This document shows, in pieces, positions 34,401-48,760 of a stretch of DNA of 52,076 bases. Source of the DNA: Labyrinthula sp. Ha (Eukaryota; Sar; Bigyra; Labyrinthulida; Labyrinthulaceae); contig JAALGZ010000096.1 of assembly GCA_015227615.1 (NCBI GenBank), forward strand, positions 1 to 52,076, given 5' to 3'. The first letter of the stretch is position 1; each line of letters starts with the position of its first letter. The position numbers were made by a program, and so were the translations under genes. The notes below the pieces were generated by a model. The model saw only the letters and a list, made by a program, of their open reading frames with translations, had not been told where the DNA came from and searched no databases.

Positions 34401-36805
34401 ACTGATTTCAAGAGTTTAAGGGACTGCTTAAGGTTTATTGCCTCTTAGAAATCACCTGGGTCAGTTTCCAAGGGAGAAAATGTGGGAAATTTTTGTTGGT
34501 TATTGCCATTTTTTGCAAATAATGCCCCAAATAGCCATTCTATTATAGACTAACATGTTTTAATCAAGTTTCGTGTTATCATTTACAAAAGGTCCTTGCT
34601 GATACACTGTCTCCACATAAAATTGATTCTTTTCGCAAAAGAATGACATTTGTGCAGATGGAAATGATAGCTTAGTTCTGCGAGGAGTTTTTTTATTAAA
34701 CTTGTTCAGAATCATTTCGACTGAATCAAGGCATCAAATAAGGTACTGGAATACTGATTTCAAGAGTTTAAGGGACTGCTTAAGGTTTATTGCCTCTTAG
34801 AAATCACCTGGGTCAGTTTCCAAGGGAGAAAATGTGGGAAATTTTTGTTGGTTATTACCATTTTTTGCAAATAATGCCCCAAATAGCCATTCTATTATAG
34901 ACTAACATGTTTTAATCAAGTTTCGTGTTATCATTTACAAAAGGTCCTTGCTGATACACTGTCTCCACATAAAATTGATTCTTTTCGCAAGAGAATGACA
35001 TTTGTGCAGATATAAATGATAGCTTAGTTCTCCGAGGATTTTTTTTATTAAACTTGTTCAGAATCATTCCTACTGAATCAAGGTATCAAATAAGGTACTG
35101 GAATACTGATTTCAAGAGTTTAAGGGACTGCTTAAGGTTTATTGCCTCATAGAAATCACCTGGGTCAGTTTCCAAGGGAGAAAATGCGGGAAATTTTTGT
35201 TGGTTATTGCCAATTTTTTGCAAAAAATGTCTGAAATAGCCATTCTATTATAGAATAACATGTTTTAATCAAGTTTCGTGTTATCATTTACAAAAGGTCC
35301 TTGCTGATACACTGTCTCCACATAAAAGTGATTCTTTTCGCAAAAGAATGACATTTGTGCAGATGAAAATGATAGCTTAGTTCTCCGAGGAGTTTTTTTA
35401 TTAAACTTGTTCAGAATCATTCCGACTGAATCAAGGCATCAAATAAGGTACTGGAATACTGATTTCAAGAGTTTAAGGGACTGCTTAAGGTTTATTGCCT
35501 CTTAGAAATCACCTGGGTCAGTTTTCAAGGGAGAAAATGTGATAAATTTTTGTTGGTTATTGCCAATTTTTTGCAAACAATGTCTCAAATAGCCATTCTA
35601 TTATAGACTAAAATGTTTTAAACAAGTTTTGTGTTATCATTTACATAGGGTCTTTGTAGATACATTATCTCCACACAAAATTGATTCTTTTCGCAAGAGA
35701 ATGACATATGTGCAGATGAAAATGATAGCTTAGTTCTCCGAGGATTTTTTTTATTAAACTTATTCAGAATCATTCCGACTGAATCAAGGCATCACATAAG
35801 GTACTGGAATATTGATTTCAAGAGTTTAAGGGACTGCTTAAGGTTTTTTGCCTCTTAGAAATCACCTGGGTCAGTTTCCAAGGAAGAAAATGTGAGAAAT
35901 TTTTGTTGGTTATTGCCAATTTTTTGCAAACAATGTCTCAAATAGCCATTCTATTATAGACTAAAATGTTTTAAACAAGTTTTGTGTTATCATTTACATA
36001 GGGTCTTTGTAGATACATTATCTCCACACAAAATTGATTCTTTTCGCAAGAGAATGACATATGTGCAGATGGAAATGATAGCTTAGTTCTGCGAGGAGTT
36101 TTTTTATTAAACTTGTTCAGAATCATTCCGACTGAATCAAGGCATCACATAAGGTACTGGAATATTGATTTCAAGAGTTTAAGGGACTGCTTAAGGTTTT
36201 TTGCCTCTTAGAAATCACCTGGGTCAGTTTCCAAGGAAGAAAATGTGAGAAATTTTTGTTGGTTATTGCCAATTTTTTGCAAACAATGTCTCAAATAGCC
36301 ATTCTATTATAGACTAAAATGTTTTAAACAAGTTTTGTGTTATCATTTACATAGGGTCTTTGTAGATACATTATCTCCACACAAAATTGATTCTTTTCGC
36401 AAGAGAATGACATATGTGCAGATGAAAATGATAGCTTAGTTCTCCGAGGATTTTTTTTATTAAACTTGTTCAGAATCATTCCGACTGAATCAAGGCATCA
36501 CATAAGGTACTGGAATATTGATTTCAAGAGTTTAAGGGACTGCTTAAGGTTTTTTGCCTCTTAGAAATCACCTGGGTCAGTTTCCAAGGAAGAAAATGTG
36601 AGAAATTTTTGTTGGTTATTGCCAATTTTTTGCAAAAAATGTCTGAAATAGCCATTCTATTATAGAATAACATGTTTTAATCAAGTTTCGTGTTATCATT
36701 TTCATAGAGTCTTTGTAGATACATGATCTCCACATAAAATTGATTCTTCTCGCAAAAGAATGACATTTGTGCAGATGGAAATGATAGCTTAGTTCTGCGA
36801 GGAGT
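31412..36805 (+). repeat. Satellite block with several local monomer duplications
   Basis: Adjacent near-identical monomers are frequent: about 31.9-32.21 and 32.25-32.56 kb (354 bp, both with CATGATCTCC or TCAATCAAGG variants in order), 33.43 and 33.78 kb (AATAATGTCTGAAAT), and 34.36 and 34.71 kb (AATCATTTCGACTG). Monomers of the type near 32.1-32.5 kb reappear in the 36.8-43.9 kb HOR, so this block probably supplied its material. No gene is seen. Confidence 0.65.
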
Positions 36806-39800
36806 TTTTTTATTAAACTTATTCAGAATCATTCCGACTCAATCAAGGCATCACATAAGGTACTGGAATATTGATTTCAAGAGTTTAAGGGATTTGCTTA
36901 AGGTTTTTTGCCTCTTAGAAATCACCTGGGTCAGTTTCCAAGGAAGAAAATGTGAGAAATTTTTGTTGGTTATTGCCAATTTTTTGCAAACAATGTCTCA
37001 AATAGCCATTCTATTATAGACTAAAATGTTTTAAACAAGTTTTGTGTTATCATTTACATAGGGTCTTTGTAGATACATTATCTCCACACAAAATTGATTC
37101 TTTTCGCAAGAGAATGACATATGTGCAGATGAAAATGATAGCTTAGTTCTCCGAGGATTTTTTTTATTAAACTTGTTCAGAATCATTCCGACTGAATCAA
37201 GGCATCACATAAGGTACTGGAATATTGATTTCAAGAGTTTAAGGGACTGCTTAAGGTTTTTTGCCTCTTAGAAATCACCTGGGTCAGTTTCCAAGGAAGA
37301 AAATGTGAGAAATTTTTGTTGGTTATTGCCAATTTTTTGCAAAAAATGTCTGAAATAGCCATTCTATTATAGAATAACATGTTTTAATCAAGTTTCGTGT
37401 TATCATTTTCATAGAGTCTTTGTAGATACATGATCTCCACATAAAATTGATTCTTCTCGCAAAAGAATGACATTTGTGCAGATGGAAATGATAGCTTAGT
37501 TCTGCGAGGAGTTTTTTTATTAAACTTGTTCAGAATCATTCCGACTCAATCAAGGCGTCACATAAGGTACTGGAATATTGATTTCAAGAGTTTAAGGGAT
37601 TTGCTTAAGGTTTATAGCCTCTTAGAAATCACCTGGGTCAGTTTCCAAGGAAGAAAATGTGAGAGATTTTTGTTGGTTATTGCCAATTTTTTGCAAACAA
37701 TGTCTGAAATAACCATTCTATTATAGAATAATATGTTTTAATCAAGTTTCGTGTTATCATCTACAAAAGGTCCTTGCTGATACACTGTCTCCACATAAAA
37801 GTGATTCTTTTCGCAAAAGAATGACATTTGTGCAGATGAAAATGATAGCTTAGTTCCCCAAGAAGTTTTTTTATTAAACTTGTTCAGAATCATTCCTACT
37901 GAATCAAGGTATCAAATAAGGTACTGGAATACTGATTTCAAGAGTTTAAGGGACTGCTTAAGGTTTATTGCCTCATAGAAATCACCTGGGTCAGTTTCCA
38001 AGGGAGAAAATGTGGGAAATTTTTGTTGGTTATTACCATTTTTTGCAAATAATGCCCCAAATAGCCATTCTATTATAGAATAGCATGTTTTAATCAAGTT
38101 TCGTGTTATCATTTACAAAAGGTCCTTGCTGATACACTGTCCCCACATAAAAGTGATTCTTTTCGCAAAAGAATGACATTTGTGCAGATGAAAATGATAG
38201 CTTAGTTCTCCGAGGAGTTTTTTTATTAAACTTATTCAGAATCATTCCGACTCAATCAAGGCATCACATAAGGTACTGGAATATTGATTTCAAGAGTTTA
38301 AGGGATTTGCTTAAGGTTTTTTGCCTCTTAGAAATCACCTGGGTCAGTTTCCAAGGAAGAAAATGTGAGAAATTTTTGTTGGTTATTGCCAATTTTTTGC
38401 AAACAATGTCTCAAATAGCCATTCTATTATAGACTAAAATGTTTTAAACAAGTTTTGTGTTATCATTTACATAGGGTCTTTGTAGATACATTATCTCCAC
38501 ACAAAATTGATTCTTTTCGCAAGAGAATGACATATGTGCAGATGAAAATGATAGCTTAGTTCTCCGAGGATTTTTTTTATTAAACTTGTTCAGAATCATT
38601 CCGACTGAATCAAGGCATCACATAAGGTACTGGAATACTGATTTCAAGAGTTTAAGGGACTGCTTAAGGTTTATTGCCTCTTAGAAATCACCTGGGTCAG
38701 TTTCCAAGGGAGAAAATGTGGGAAATTTTTGTTGGTTATTACCATTTTTTGCAAATAATGCCCCAAATAGCCATTCTATTATAGACTAACATGTTTTAAT
38801 CAAGTTTCGTGTTATCATTTACAAAAGGTCCTTGCTGATACACTGTCTCCACATAAAATTGATTCTTTTCGCAAGAGAATGACATTTGTGCAGATATAAA
38901 TGATAGCTTAGTTCTCCGAGGATTTTTTTTATTAAACTTGTTCAGAATCATTCCTACTGAATCAAGGTATCAAATAAGGTACTGGAATACTGATTTCAAG
39001 AGTTTAAGGGACTGCTTAAGGTTTATAGCCTCTTAGAAATCTCCTGGGTCAGTTTCCAAGGGAGAAAATGTGGGAAATTTTTGTTGGTTATTGCCATTTT
39101 TTGCAAATAATGCCCCAAATAGCCATTCTATTATAGACTAAAATGTCTTAAACAAGTCTCGTGTTATCATTTACATAGGGTCTTTGTAGATACATGATCT
39201 CCACATAAAATTGATTCTTCTCGCAAAAGAATGACATTTGTGCAGATGGAAATGATAGCTTAGTTCTGCGAGGAGTTTTTTTATTAAACTTATTCAGAAT
39301 CATTCCGACTCAATCAAGGCATCACATAAGGTACTGGAATATTGATTTCAAGAGTTTAAGGGATTTGCTTAAGGTTTTTTGCCTCTTAGAAATCACCTGG
39401 GTCAGTTTCCAAGGAAGAAAATGTGAGAAATTTTTGTTGGTTATTGCCAATTTTTTGCAAACAATGTCTCAAATAGCCATTCTATTATAGACTAATATGT
39501 TTTAAACAAGTTTTGTGTTATCATTTACATAGGGTCTTTGTAGATACACTGTCCCCACATAAAAGTGATTCTTTTCGCAAAAGAATGACATTTGTGCAGA
39601 TGAAAATGATAGCTTAGTTCTCCGAGGATTTTTTTTATTAAACTTGTTCAGAATCATTCCGACTGAATCAAGGCATCACATAAGGTACTGGAATATTGAT
39701 TTCAAGAGTTTAAGGGATTTGCTTAAGGTTTTTTGCCTCTTAGAAATCACCTGGGTCAGTTTCCAAGGAAGAAAATGTGAGAAATTTTTGTTGGTTATTA

Positions 39801-42800
39801 CCATTTTTTGCAAATAATGCCCCAAATAGCCATTCTATTATAGAATAACATGTTTTAATCAAGTTTCGTGTTATCATTTACAAAAGGTCCTTGCTGATAC
39901 ACTGTCCCCACATAAAAGTGATTCTTTTCGCAAAAGAATGACATTTGTGCAGATGAAAATGATAGCTTAGTTCTCCGAGGAGTTTTTTTATTAAACTTAT
40001 TCAGAATCATTCCGACTCAATCAAGGCATCACATAAGGTACTGGAATATTGATTTCAAGAGTTTAAGGGATTTGCTTAAGGTTTTTTGCCTCTTAGAAAT
40101 CACCTGGGTCAGTTTCCAAGGAAGAAAATGTGAGAAATTTTTGTTGGTTATTGCCAATTTTTTGCAAACAATGTCTCAAATAGCCATTCTATTATAGACT
40201 AAAATGTTTTAAACAAGTTTTGTGTTATCATTTACATAGGGTCTTTGTAGATACATTATCTCCACACAAAATTGATTCTTTTCGCAAGAGAATGACATAT
40301 GTGCAGATGAAAATGATAGCTTAGTTCTCCGAGGATTTTTTTTATTAAACTTGTTCAGAATCATTCCGACTGAATCAAGGCATCACATAAGGTACTGGAA
40401 TATTGATTTCAAGAGTTTAAGGGACTGCTTAAGGTTTTTTGCCTCTTAGAAATCACCTGGGTCAGTTTCCAAGGAAGAAAATGTGAGAAATTTTTGTTGG
40501 TTATTGCCAATTTTTTGCAAAAAATGTCTGAAATAGCCATTCTATTATAGAATAACATGTTTTAATCAAGTTTCGTGTTATCATTTTCATAGAGTCTTTG
40601 TAGATACATGATCTCCACATAAAATTGATTCTTCTCGCAAAAGAATGACATTTGTGCAGATGGAAATGATAGCTTAGTTCTGCGAGGAGTTTTTTTATTA
40701 AACTTGTTCAGAATCATTCCGACTCAATCAAGGCGTCACATAAGGTACTGGAATATTGATTTCAAGAGTTTAAGGGATTTGCTTAAGGTTTATAGCCTCT
40801 TAGAAATCACCTGGGTCAGTTTCCAAGGAAGAAAATGTGAGAGATTTTTGTTGGTTATTGCCAATTTTTTGCAAACAATGTCTGAAATAACCATTCTATT
40901 ATAGAATAATATGTTTTAATCAAGTTTCGTGTTATCATCTACAAAAGGTCCTTGCTGATACACTGTCTCCACATAAAAGTGATTCTTTTCGCAAAAGAAT
41001 GACATTTGTGCAGATGAAAATGATAGCTTAGTTCCCCAAGAAGTTTTTTTATTAAACTTGTTCAGAATCATTCCTACTGAATCAAGGTATCAAATAAGGT
41101 ACTGGAATACTGATTTCAAGAGTTTAAGGGACTGCTTAAGGTTTATTGCCTCATAGAAATCACCTGGGTCAGTTTCCAAGGGAGAAAATGTGGGAAATTT
41201 TTGTTGGTTATTACCATTTTTTGCAAATAATGCCCCAAATAGCCATTCTATTATAGAATAGCATGTTTTAATCAAGTTTCGTGTTATCATTTACAAAAGG
41301 TCCTTGCTGATACACTGTCCCCACATAAAAGTGATTCTTTTCGCAAAAGAATGACATTTGTGCAGATGAAAATGATAGCTTAGTTCTCCGAGGATTTTTT
41401 TTATTAAACTTGTTCAGAATCATTCCTACTGAATCAAGGTATCAAATAAGGTACTGGAATACTGATTTCAAGAGTTTAAGGGACTGCTTAAGGTTTATAG
41501 CCTCTTAGAAATCTCCTGGGTCAGTTTCCAAGGGAGAAAATGTGGGAAATTTTTGTTGGTTATTGCCATTTTTTGCAAATAATGCCCCAAATAGCCATTC
41601 TATTATAGACTAAAATGTCTTAAACAAGTCTCGTGTTATCATTTACATAGGGTCTTTGTAGATACATGATCTCCACATAAAATTGATTCTTCTCGCAAAA
41701 GAATGACATTTGTGCAGATGGAAATGATAGCTTAGTTCTGCGAGGAGTTTTTTTATTAAACTTATTCAGAATCATTCCGACTCAATCAAGGCATCACATA
41801 AGGTACTGGAATATTGATTTCAAGAGTTTAAGGGATTTGCTTAAGGTTTTTTGCCTCTTAGAAATCACCTGGGTCAGTTTCCAAGGAAGAAAATGTGAGA
41901 AATTTTTGTTGGTTATTGCCAATTTTTTGCAAACAATGTCTCAAATAGCCATTCTATTATAGACTAATATGTTTTAAACAAGTTTTGTGTTATCATTTAC
42001 ATAGGGTCTTTGTAGATACACTGTCCCCACATAAAAGTGATTCTTTTCGCAAAAGAATGACATTTGTGCAGATGAAAATGATAGCTTAGTTCTCCGAGGA
42101 TTTTTTTTATTAAACTTGTTCAGAATCATTCCGACTGAATCAAGGCATCACATAAGGTACTGGAATATTGATTTCAAGAGTTTAAGGGATTTGCTTAAGG
42201 TTTTTTGCCTCTTAGAAATCACCTGGGTCAGTTTCCAAGGAAGAAAATGTGAGAAATTTTTGTTGGTTATTACCATTTTTTGCAAATAATGCCCCAAATA
42301 GCCATTCTATTATAGAATAACATGTTTTAATCAAGTTTCGTGTTATCATTTACAAAAGGTCCTTGCTGATACACTGTCCCCACATAAAAGTGATTCTTTT
42401 CGCAAAAGAATGACATTTGTGCAGATGAAAATGATAGCTTAGTTCTCCGAGGAGTTTTTTTATTAAACTTATTCAGAATCATTCCGACTCAATCAAGGCA
42501 TCACATAAGGTACTGGAATATTGATTTCAAGAGTTTAAGGGATTTGCTTAAGGTTTTTTGCCTCTTAGAAATCACCTGGGTCAGTTTCCAAGGAAGAAAA
42601 TGTGAGAAATTTTTGTTGGTTATTGCCAATTTTTTGCAAACAATGTCTCAAATAGCCATTCTATTATAGACTAAAATGTTTTAAACAAGTTTTGTGTTAT
42701 CATTTACATAGGGTCTTTGTAGATACATTATCTCCACACAAAATTGATTCTTTTCGCAAGAGAATGACATATGTGCAGATGAAAATGATAGCTTAGTTCT

Positions 42801-43950
42801 CCGAGGATTTTTTTTATTAAACTTGTTCAGAATCATTCCGACTGAATCAAGGCATCACATAAGGTACTGGAATATTGATTTCAAGAGTTTAAGGGACTGC
42901 TTAAGGTTTTTTGCCTCTTAGAAATCACCTGGGTCAGTTTCCAAGGAAGAAAATGTGAGAAATTTTTGTTGGTTATTGCCAATTTTTTGCAAAAAATGTC
43001 TGAAATAGCCATTCTATTATAGAATAACATGTTTTAATCAAGTTTCGTGTTATCATTTTCATAGAGTCTTTGTAGATACATGATCTCCACATAAAATTGA
43101 TTCTTCTCGCAAAAGAATGACATTTGTGCAGATGGAAATGATAGCTTAGTTCTGCGAGGAGTTTTTTTATTAAACTTGTTCAGAATTATTCCGACTCAAT
43201 CAAGGCGTCACATAAGGTACTGGAATATTGATTTCAAGAGTTTAAGGGATTTGCTTAAGGTTTATAGCCTCTTAGAAATCACCTGGGTCAGTTTCCAAGG
43301 AAGAAAATGTGAGAGATTTTTGTTGGTTATTGCCATTTTTTGCAAATAATGCCCCAAATAGCCATTCTATTATAGAATAACATGTTTTAATCAAGTTTCG
43401 TGTTATCATTTACATAGGGTCCTTGCTGATACACTGTCTCCACATAAAAATGATTCTTTTTGCAAAAGAATGACATTTGTGCAGATGGAAATGATAGCTT
43501 AGTTCCCCAAGAAGTTTTTTTATTAAACTTGTTCAGAATCATTCCTACTGAATCAAGGTATCAAATAAGGTACTGGAATACTGATTTCAAGAGTTTAAGG
43601 GACTGCTTAAGGTTTATTGCCTCATAGAAATCACCTGGGTCAGTTTCCAAGGGAGAAAATGTGGGAAATTTTTGTTGGTTATTACCATTTTTTGCAAATA
43701 ATGCCCCAAATAGCCATTCTATTATAGAATAACATGTTTTAATCAAGTTTCGTGTTATCATTTACAAAAGGTCCTTGCTGATACACTGTCCCCACATAAA
43801 AGTGATTCTTTTCGCAAAAGAATGACATTTGTGCAGATGAAAATGATAGCTTAGTTCTCCGAGGAGTTTTTTTATTAAACTTATTCAGAATCATTCCGAC
43901 TCAATCAAGGCATCACATAAGGTACTGGAATATTGATTTCAAGAGTTTAA
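36805..43950 (+). repeat. Nine-monomer higher-order repeat (3178 bp), second copy shortened
   Basis: The marker TAGATACATGATCTCC in its CATAGAGTC context starts at 37423, 40601 and 43073: steps of 3178 bp (9 monomers) and 2472 bp (7 monomers). Around 38.21-38.92 kb the first copy holds two monomers that are absent from the second: TTTATAGCC with CTCCTGGG lies at 39021 and 41493, now 2472 bp apart, so 706 bp were lost. A partial third copy runs to about 43.95 kb with some cassettes replaced. Identity between copies is close to complete. Confidence 0.85.
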
Positions 43951-46612
43951 GGGATTTGCTTAAGGTTTTTTGCCTCTTAGAAATCACCTGGGTCAGTTTC
44001 CAAGGGAGAAAATGTGGGAAATTTTTGTTGGTTATTGCCATTTTTTGCAAATAATGCCCCAAATAGCCATTCTATTATAGAATAACATGTTTTAATCAAG
44101 TTTCGTGTTATCATTTACATAGGGTCCTTGCTGATACACTGTCTCCACATAAAAATGATTCTTTTTGCAAAAGAATGACATTTGTGCAGATGGAAATGAT
44201 AGCTTAGTTCTGCGAGGAGTTTTTTTATTAAACTTGTTCAGAATCATTCCGACTGAATCAAGGCATCAAATAAGGTACTGGAATACTGATTTCAAGAGTT
44301 TAAGGGACTGCTTAAGGTTTATTGCCTCTTAGAAATCACCTGGGTCAGTTTCCAAGGGAGAAAATGTGATAAATTTTTGTTGGTTATTGCCAATTTTTTG
44401 CAAACAATGCCCCAAATAGCCATTCTATTATAGACTAAAATGTTTTAATCAAGTTTCGTGTTATCATTTACATAGGGTCTTTGCTGATACACTGTCCCCA
44501 CATAAAAGTGATTCTTTTCGCAAAAGAATGACATTTGTGCAGATGAAAATGATAGCTTAGTTCTCCGAGGATTTTTTTTATTAAACTTGTTCAGAATCAT
44601 TCCGACTGAATCAAGGCATCACATAAGGTACTGGAATACTGATTTCAAGAGTTTAAGGGACTGCTTAAGGTTTATTGCCTCTTAGAAATCACCTGGGTCA
44701 GTTTCCAAGGGAGAAAATGTGATAAATTTTTGTTGGTTATTGCCAATTTTTTGCAAACAATGTCTCAAATAGCCATTCTATTATAGACTAAAATGTTTTA
44801 ATCAAGTTTCGTGATATCATTTACAAAAGGTCTTTGTAGATACATTATCTCCACATAAAAGTGATTCTTTTCGCAAAAGAATGACATTTGTGCAGATGGA
44901 AATGATAGCTTAGTTCCCCAAGAAGTTTTTTTATTAAACTTGTTCAGAATCATTCCGACTGAATCAAGGCATCAAATAAGGTACTGGAATACTGATTTCA
45001 AGAGTTTAAGGGACTGCTTAAGGTTTATTGCCTCTTAGAAATCACCTGGGTCAGTTTCCAAGGGAGAAAATGTGATAAATTTTTGTTGGTTATTGCCAAT
45101 TTTTTGCAAACAATGTCTCAAATAGCCATTCTATTATAGACTAAAATGTTTTAATCAAGTTTCGTGATATCATTTACAAAAGGTCTTTGTAGATACATTA
45201 TCTCCACATAAAAGTGATTCTTTTCGCAAAAGAATGACATTTGTGCAGATGGAAATGATAGCTTAGTTCCCCAAGAAGTTTTTTTATTAAACTTGTTCAG
45301 AATCATTCCGACTGAATCAAGGCATCAAATAAGGTACTGGAATACTGATTTCAAGAGTTTAAGGGACTGCTTAAGGTTTATTGCCTCTTAGAAATCACCT
45401 GGGTCAGTTTCCAAGGGAGAAAATGTGATAAATTTTTGTTGGTTATTGCCAATTTTTTGCAAACAATGTCTCAAATAGCCATTCTATTATAGACTAAAAT
45501 GTTTTAAACAAGTTTTGTGTTATCATTTACATAGGGTCTTTGTAGATACATTATCTCCACACAAAATTGATTCTTCTCGCAAAAGAATGACATTTGTGCA
45601 GATGGAAATGATAGCTTAGTTCCCCAAGACGTTTTTTTATTAAACTTGTTCAGAATCATTCCTACTGAATCAAGGCATCCAATAAGGTACTGGAATACTG
45701 ATTTTAAGAGTTTAAGGGACTGCTTAAGGTTTATTGCCTCTTAGAAATCACCTGGGTCAGTTTCCAAGGGAGAAAATGTGGGAAATTTTTGTTGGTTATT
45801 GCCATTTTTTGCAAATAATGCCCCAAATAGCCATTCTATTATAGACTAAAATGTCTTAAACAAGTTTTGTGTTATCATTTACATAGGGTCTTTGTAGATA
45901 CATTATCTCCACACAAAATTGATTCTTTTCGCAAGAGAATGACATTTGTGCAGATGGAAATGATAGCTTAGTTCTCCGAGGATTTTTTTTATTAATCTTG
46001 TTCAGAATCATTCCGACTGAATCAAGGCGTCACATAAGGTACTGGAATATTGATTTCAAGAGTTTAAGGGATTTGCTTAAGGTTTATTGCCTCTTAGAAA
46101 TCACCTGGGTCAGTTTCCAAGGGAGAAAATGTTGGAAATTTTTGTTGGTTATTGCCATTTTTTGCAAATAATGCCCCAAATAGCCATTCTATTATAGACT
46201 AAAATGTTTTAATCAAGTTTCGTGTTATCATTTACATAGGGTCTTTGTAGATACACTGTCTCCACATAAAAGTGATTCTTTTCGCAAGAGAATGACATTT
46301 GTGCAGATGGAAATGATAGCTTAGTTCCCCGAGGAGTTTTTTATTAAACTTGTTCAGAATCATTCCGACTGAATCAAGGCATCACATAAGGTACTGGAAT
46401 ACTGATTTCAAGAGTTTAAGGGACTGCTTAAGGTTTATTGCCTCTTAGAAATCACCTGGGTCAGTTTCCAAGGGAGAAAATGTGATAAATTTTTGTTGGT
46501 TATTGCCAATTTTTTGCAAACAATGTCTGAAATAGCCATTCTATTATAAACTAACATGTTTTAATCAAGTTTCGTGATATCATTTACAAAAGGTCTTTGT
46601 AGATACATTATC
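43950..46612 (+). repeat. Satellite block with a fresh single-monomer duplication
   Basis: GATAAATTTT starts at 44721, 45074 and 45427 (353-bp steps). The first two of these monomers look identical, both with TTTCGTGATATC, ACAAAAGGTCTTTGTAGA and CCCAAGAAG. The rest is a mix of cassettes, including a TGC-dyad monomer near 44160. No gene is seen. Confidence 0.65.
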
Positions 46613-48760
46613 TCCACATAAAAGTGATTCTTTTCGCAAAAGAATGACATTTGTGCAGATGGAAATGATAGCTTAGTTCCCCAAGAAGTTTTTTTATTAA
46701 ACTTGTTCAGAATCATTCCGACTGAATCAAGGCATCAAATAAGGTACTGGAATACTGATTTCAAGAGTTTAAGGGACTGCTTAAGGTTTATTGCCTCTTA
46801 GAAATCACCTGGGTCAGTTTCCAAGGGAGAAAATGTGATAAATTTTTGTTGGTTATTGCCAATTTTTTGCAAACAATGTCTCAAATAGCCATTCTATTAT
46901 AGACTAAAATGTTTTAAACAAGTTTTGTGTTATCATTTACATAGGGTCCTTGCTGATACACTGTCTCCACATAAAAATGATTCTTTTTGCAAAAGAATGA
47001 CATTTGTGCAGATGGAAATGATAGCTTAGTTCTGCGAGGAGTTTTTTTATTAAACTTGTTCAGAATCATTTCGACTGAATCAAGGCATCAAATAAGGTAC
47101 TGGAATACTGATTTCAAGAGCTTAAGGGACTGCTTAAGGTTTATTGCCTCTTAGAAATCACCTGGGTCAGTTTCCAAGGGAGAAAATGTGATAAATTTTT
47201 GTTGGTTATTGCCAATTTTTTGCAAATAATGCCCCAAATAGCCATTCTATTATAGACTAACATGTTTTAATCAAGTTTCGTGATATCATTTACAAAAGGT
47301 CCTTTCTGATACACTGTCTCCACATAAAAGTGATTCTTTTCGCAAAAGAATGACATTTGTGCAGATGAAAATGATAGCTTAGTTCTCCGAGGATTTTTTT
47401 TATTAAACTTGTTCAGAATCATTCCGACTGAATCAAGGCATCACATAAGGTACTGGAATACTGATTTCAAGAGTTTAAGCGACTGCTTAAGGTTTATTGC
47501 CTCTTAGAAATCACCTGGGTCAGTTTCCAAGGGAGAAAATGTGGGAAATTTTTGTTGGTTATTGCCATTTTTTGCAAATAATGCCCCAAATAGCCATTCT
47601 ATTATAGACTAAAATGTTTTAATCAAGTTTCGTGTTATCATTTACATAGGGTCTTTGTAGATACACTGTCTCCACATAAAAGTGATTCTTTTCGCAAGAG
47701 AATGACATTTGTACAGATGGAAATGATAGCTTAGTTCTCCGAGGATTTTTTTTATTAAACTTGTTCAGAATCATTCCGACTGAATCAAGGCATCACATAA
47801 GGTACTGGAATATTGATTTCAAGCGTTTAAGGGACTGCTTAAGGTTTATTGCCTCTTAGAAATCACCTGGGTCAGTTTCCAAGGGAGAAAATGTGGGAAA
47901 TTTTTGTTGGTTATTGCCATTTTTTGCAAATAATGCCCCAAATAGCCATTTTATTATAGAATAAAATGTTCTAAACAAGTTTTGTGTTTTCATTTACATA
48001 GGGTCTTTGTAGATACATTATCTCCACATAAAATTGATTCTTCTCGCAAGAGAATGACATTTGTGCAGATGGAAATGATAGCTTAGTTCTCCGAGGATTT
48101 TTTTTATTAAACTTGTTCAGAATCATTCCGACTGAATCAAGGCATCAAATAAGGTACTGGAATATTGATTTCAGGCGTTTAAGGGGTTGCTTAAGGTTTA
48201 TTGCCTCTTAGAAATCACCTGGGTCAGTTTCCAAGGGAGAAAATGTGGGAAATTTTTGTTGGTTATTGCCATTTTTTGCAAATAATGCCCCAAATAGCCA
48301 TTCTATTATAGACTAAATGTTTTAATCAAGTCTCGTGTTATCATTTACGTAGGGTCTTTGTAGATACACTGTCTCCACATAAAATTGATTCTTCTCGCAA
48401 GAGAATGACACTTGTGCAGATGGAAATGATAGCTTAGTTCTCCGAGGATTTTTTTATTAAACTTGTTCAGAATCATTCCGACTGAATCAAGGCATCACAT
48501 AAGGTACTGGAATATTGATTTCAAGAGTTTAAGGGACTGCTTAAGGTTTTTTGCCTCTTAGAAATCACCTGGGTCAGTTTCCAAGGAAGAAAATGTGAGA
48601 AATTTTTGTTGGTTATTGCCATTTTTTGCAAATAATGCCCCAAATAGCCATTCTATTATAGACTAAATGTTTTAATCAAGTCTCGTGTTATCATTTACAT
48701 AGGGTCTTTGTAGATACACTGTCTCCACATAAAAGTGATTCTTTTCGCAAGAGAATGACA
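46612..48760 (+). repeat. Block joining the end of one segment to the start of another (head-to-tail junction)
   Basis: Left of about 47.98 kb this block follows 30.03-31.41 kb; right of about 47.72 kb it follows 27.61-28.66 kb. The overlap (47.72-47.98) matches both sources. The order is therefore later segment, then earlier segment: the junction expected if a ten-monomer unit had been repeated in tandem or circularised. The few differences include GACATATGTG at 30.4 kb against GACATTTGTG here. Confidence 0.75.

Noticed and set aside
37912-38112. Minus-strand open frames of 66-67 codons (also 21881-22084, 41090-41290 and 43561-43761)
   Set aside because: These are recurrent chance frames of particular monomer variants. 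The identical copies reflect HOR duplication, not selection on a protein.
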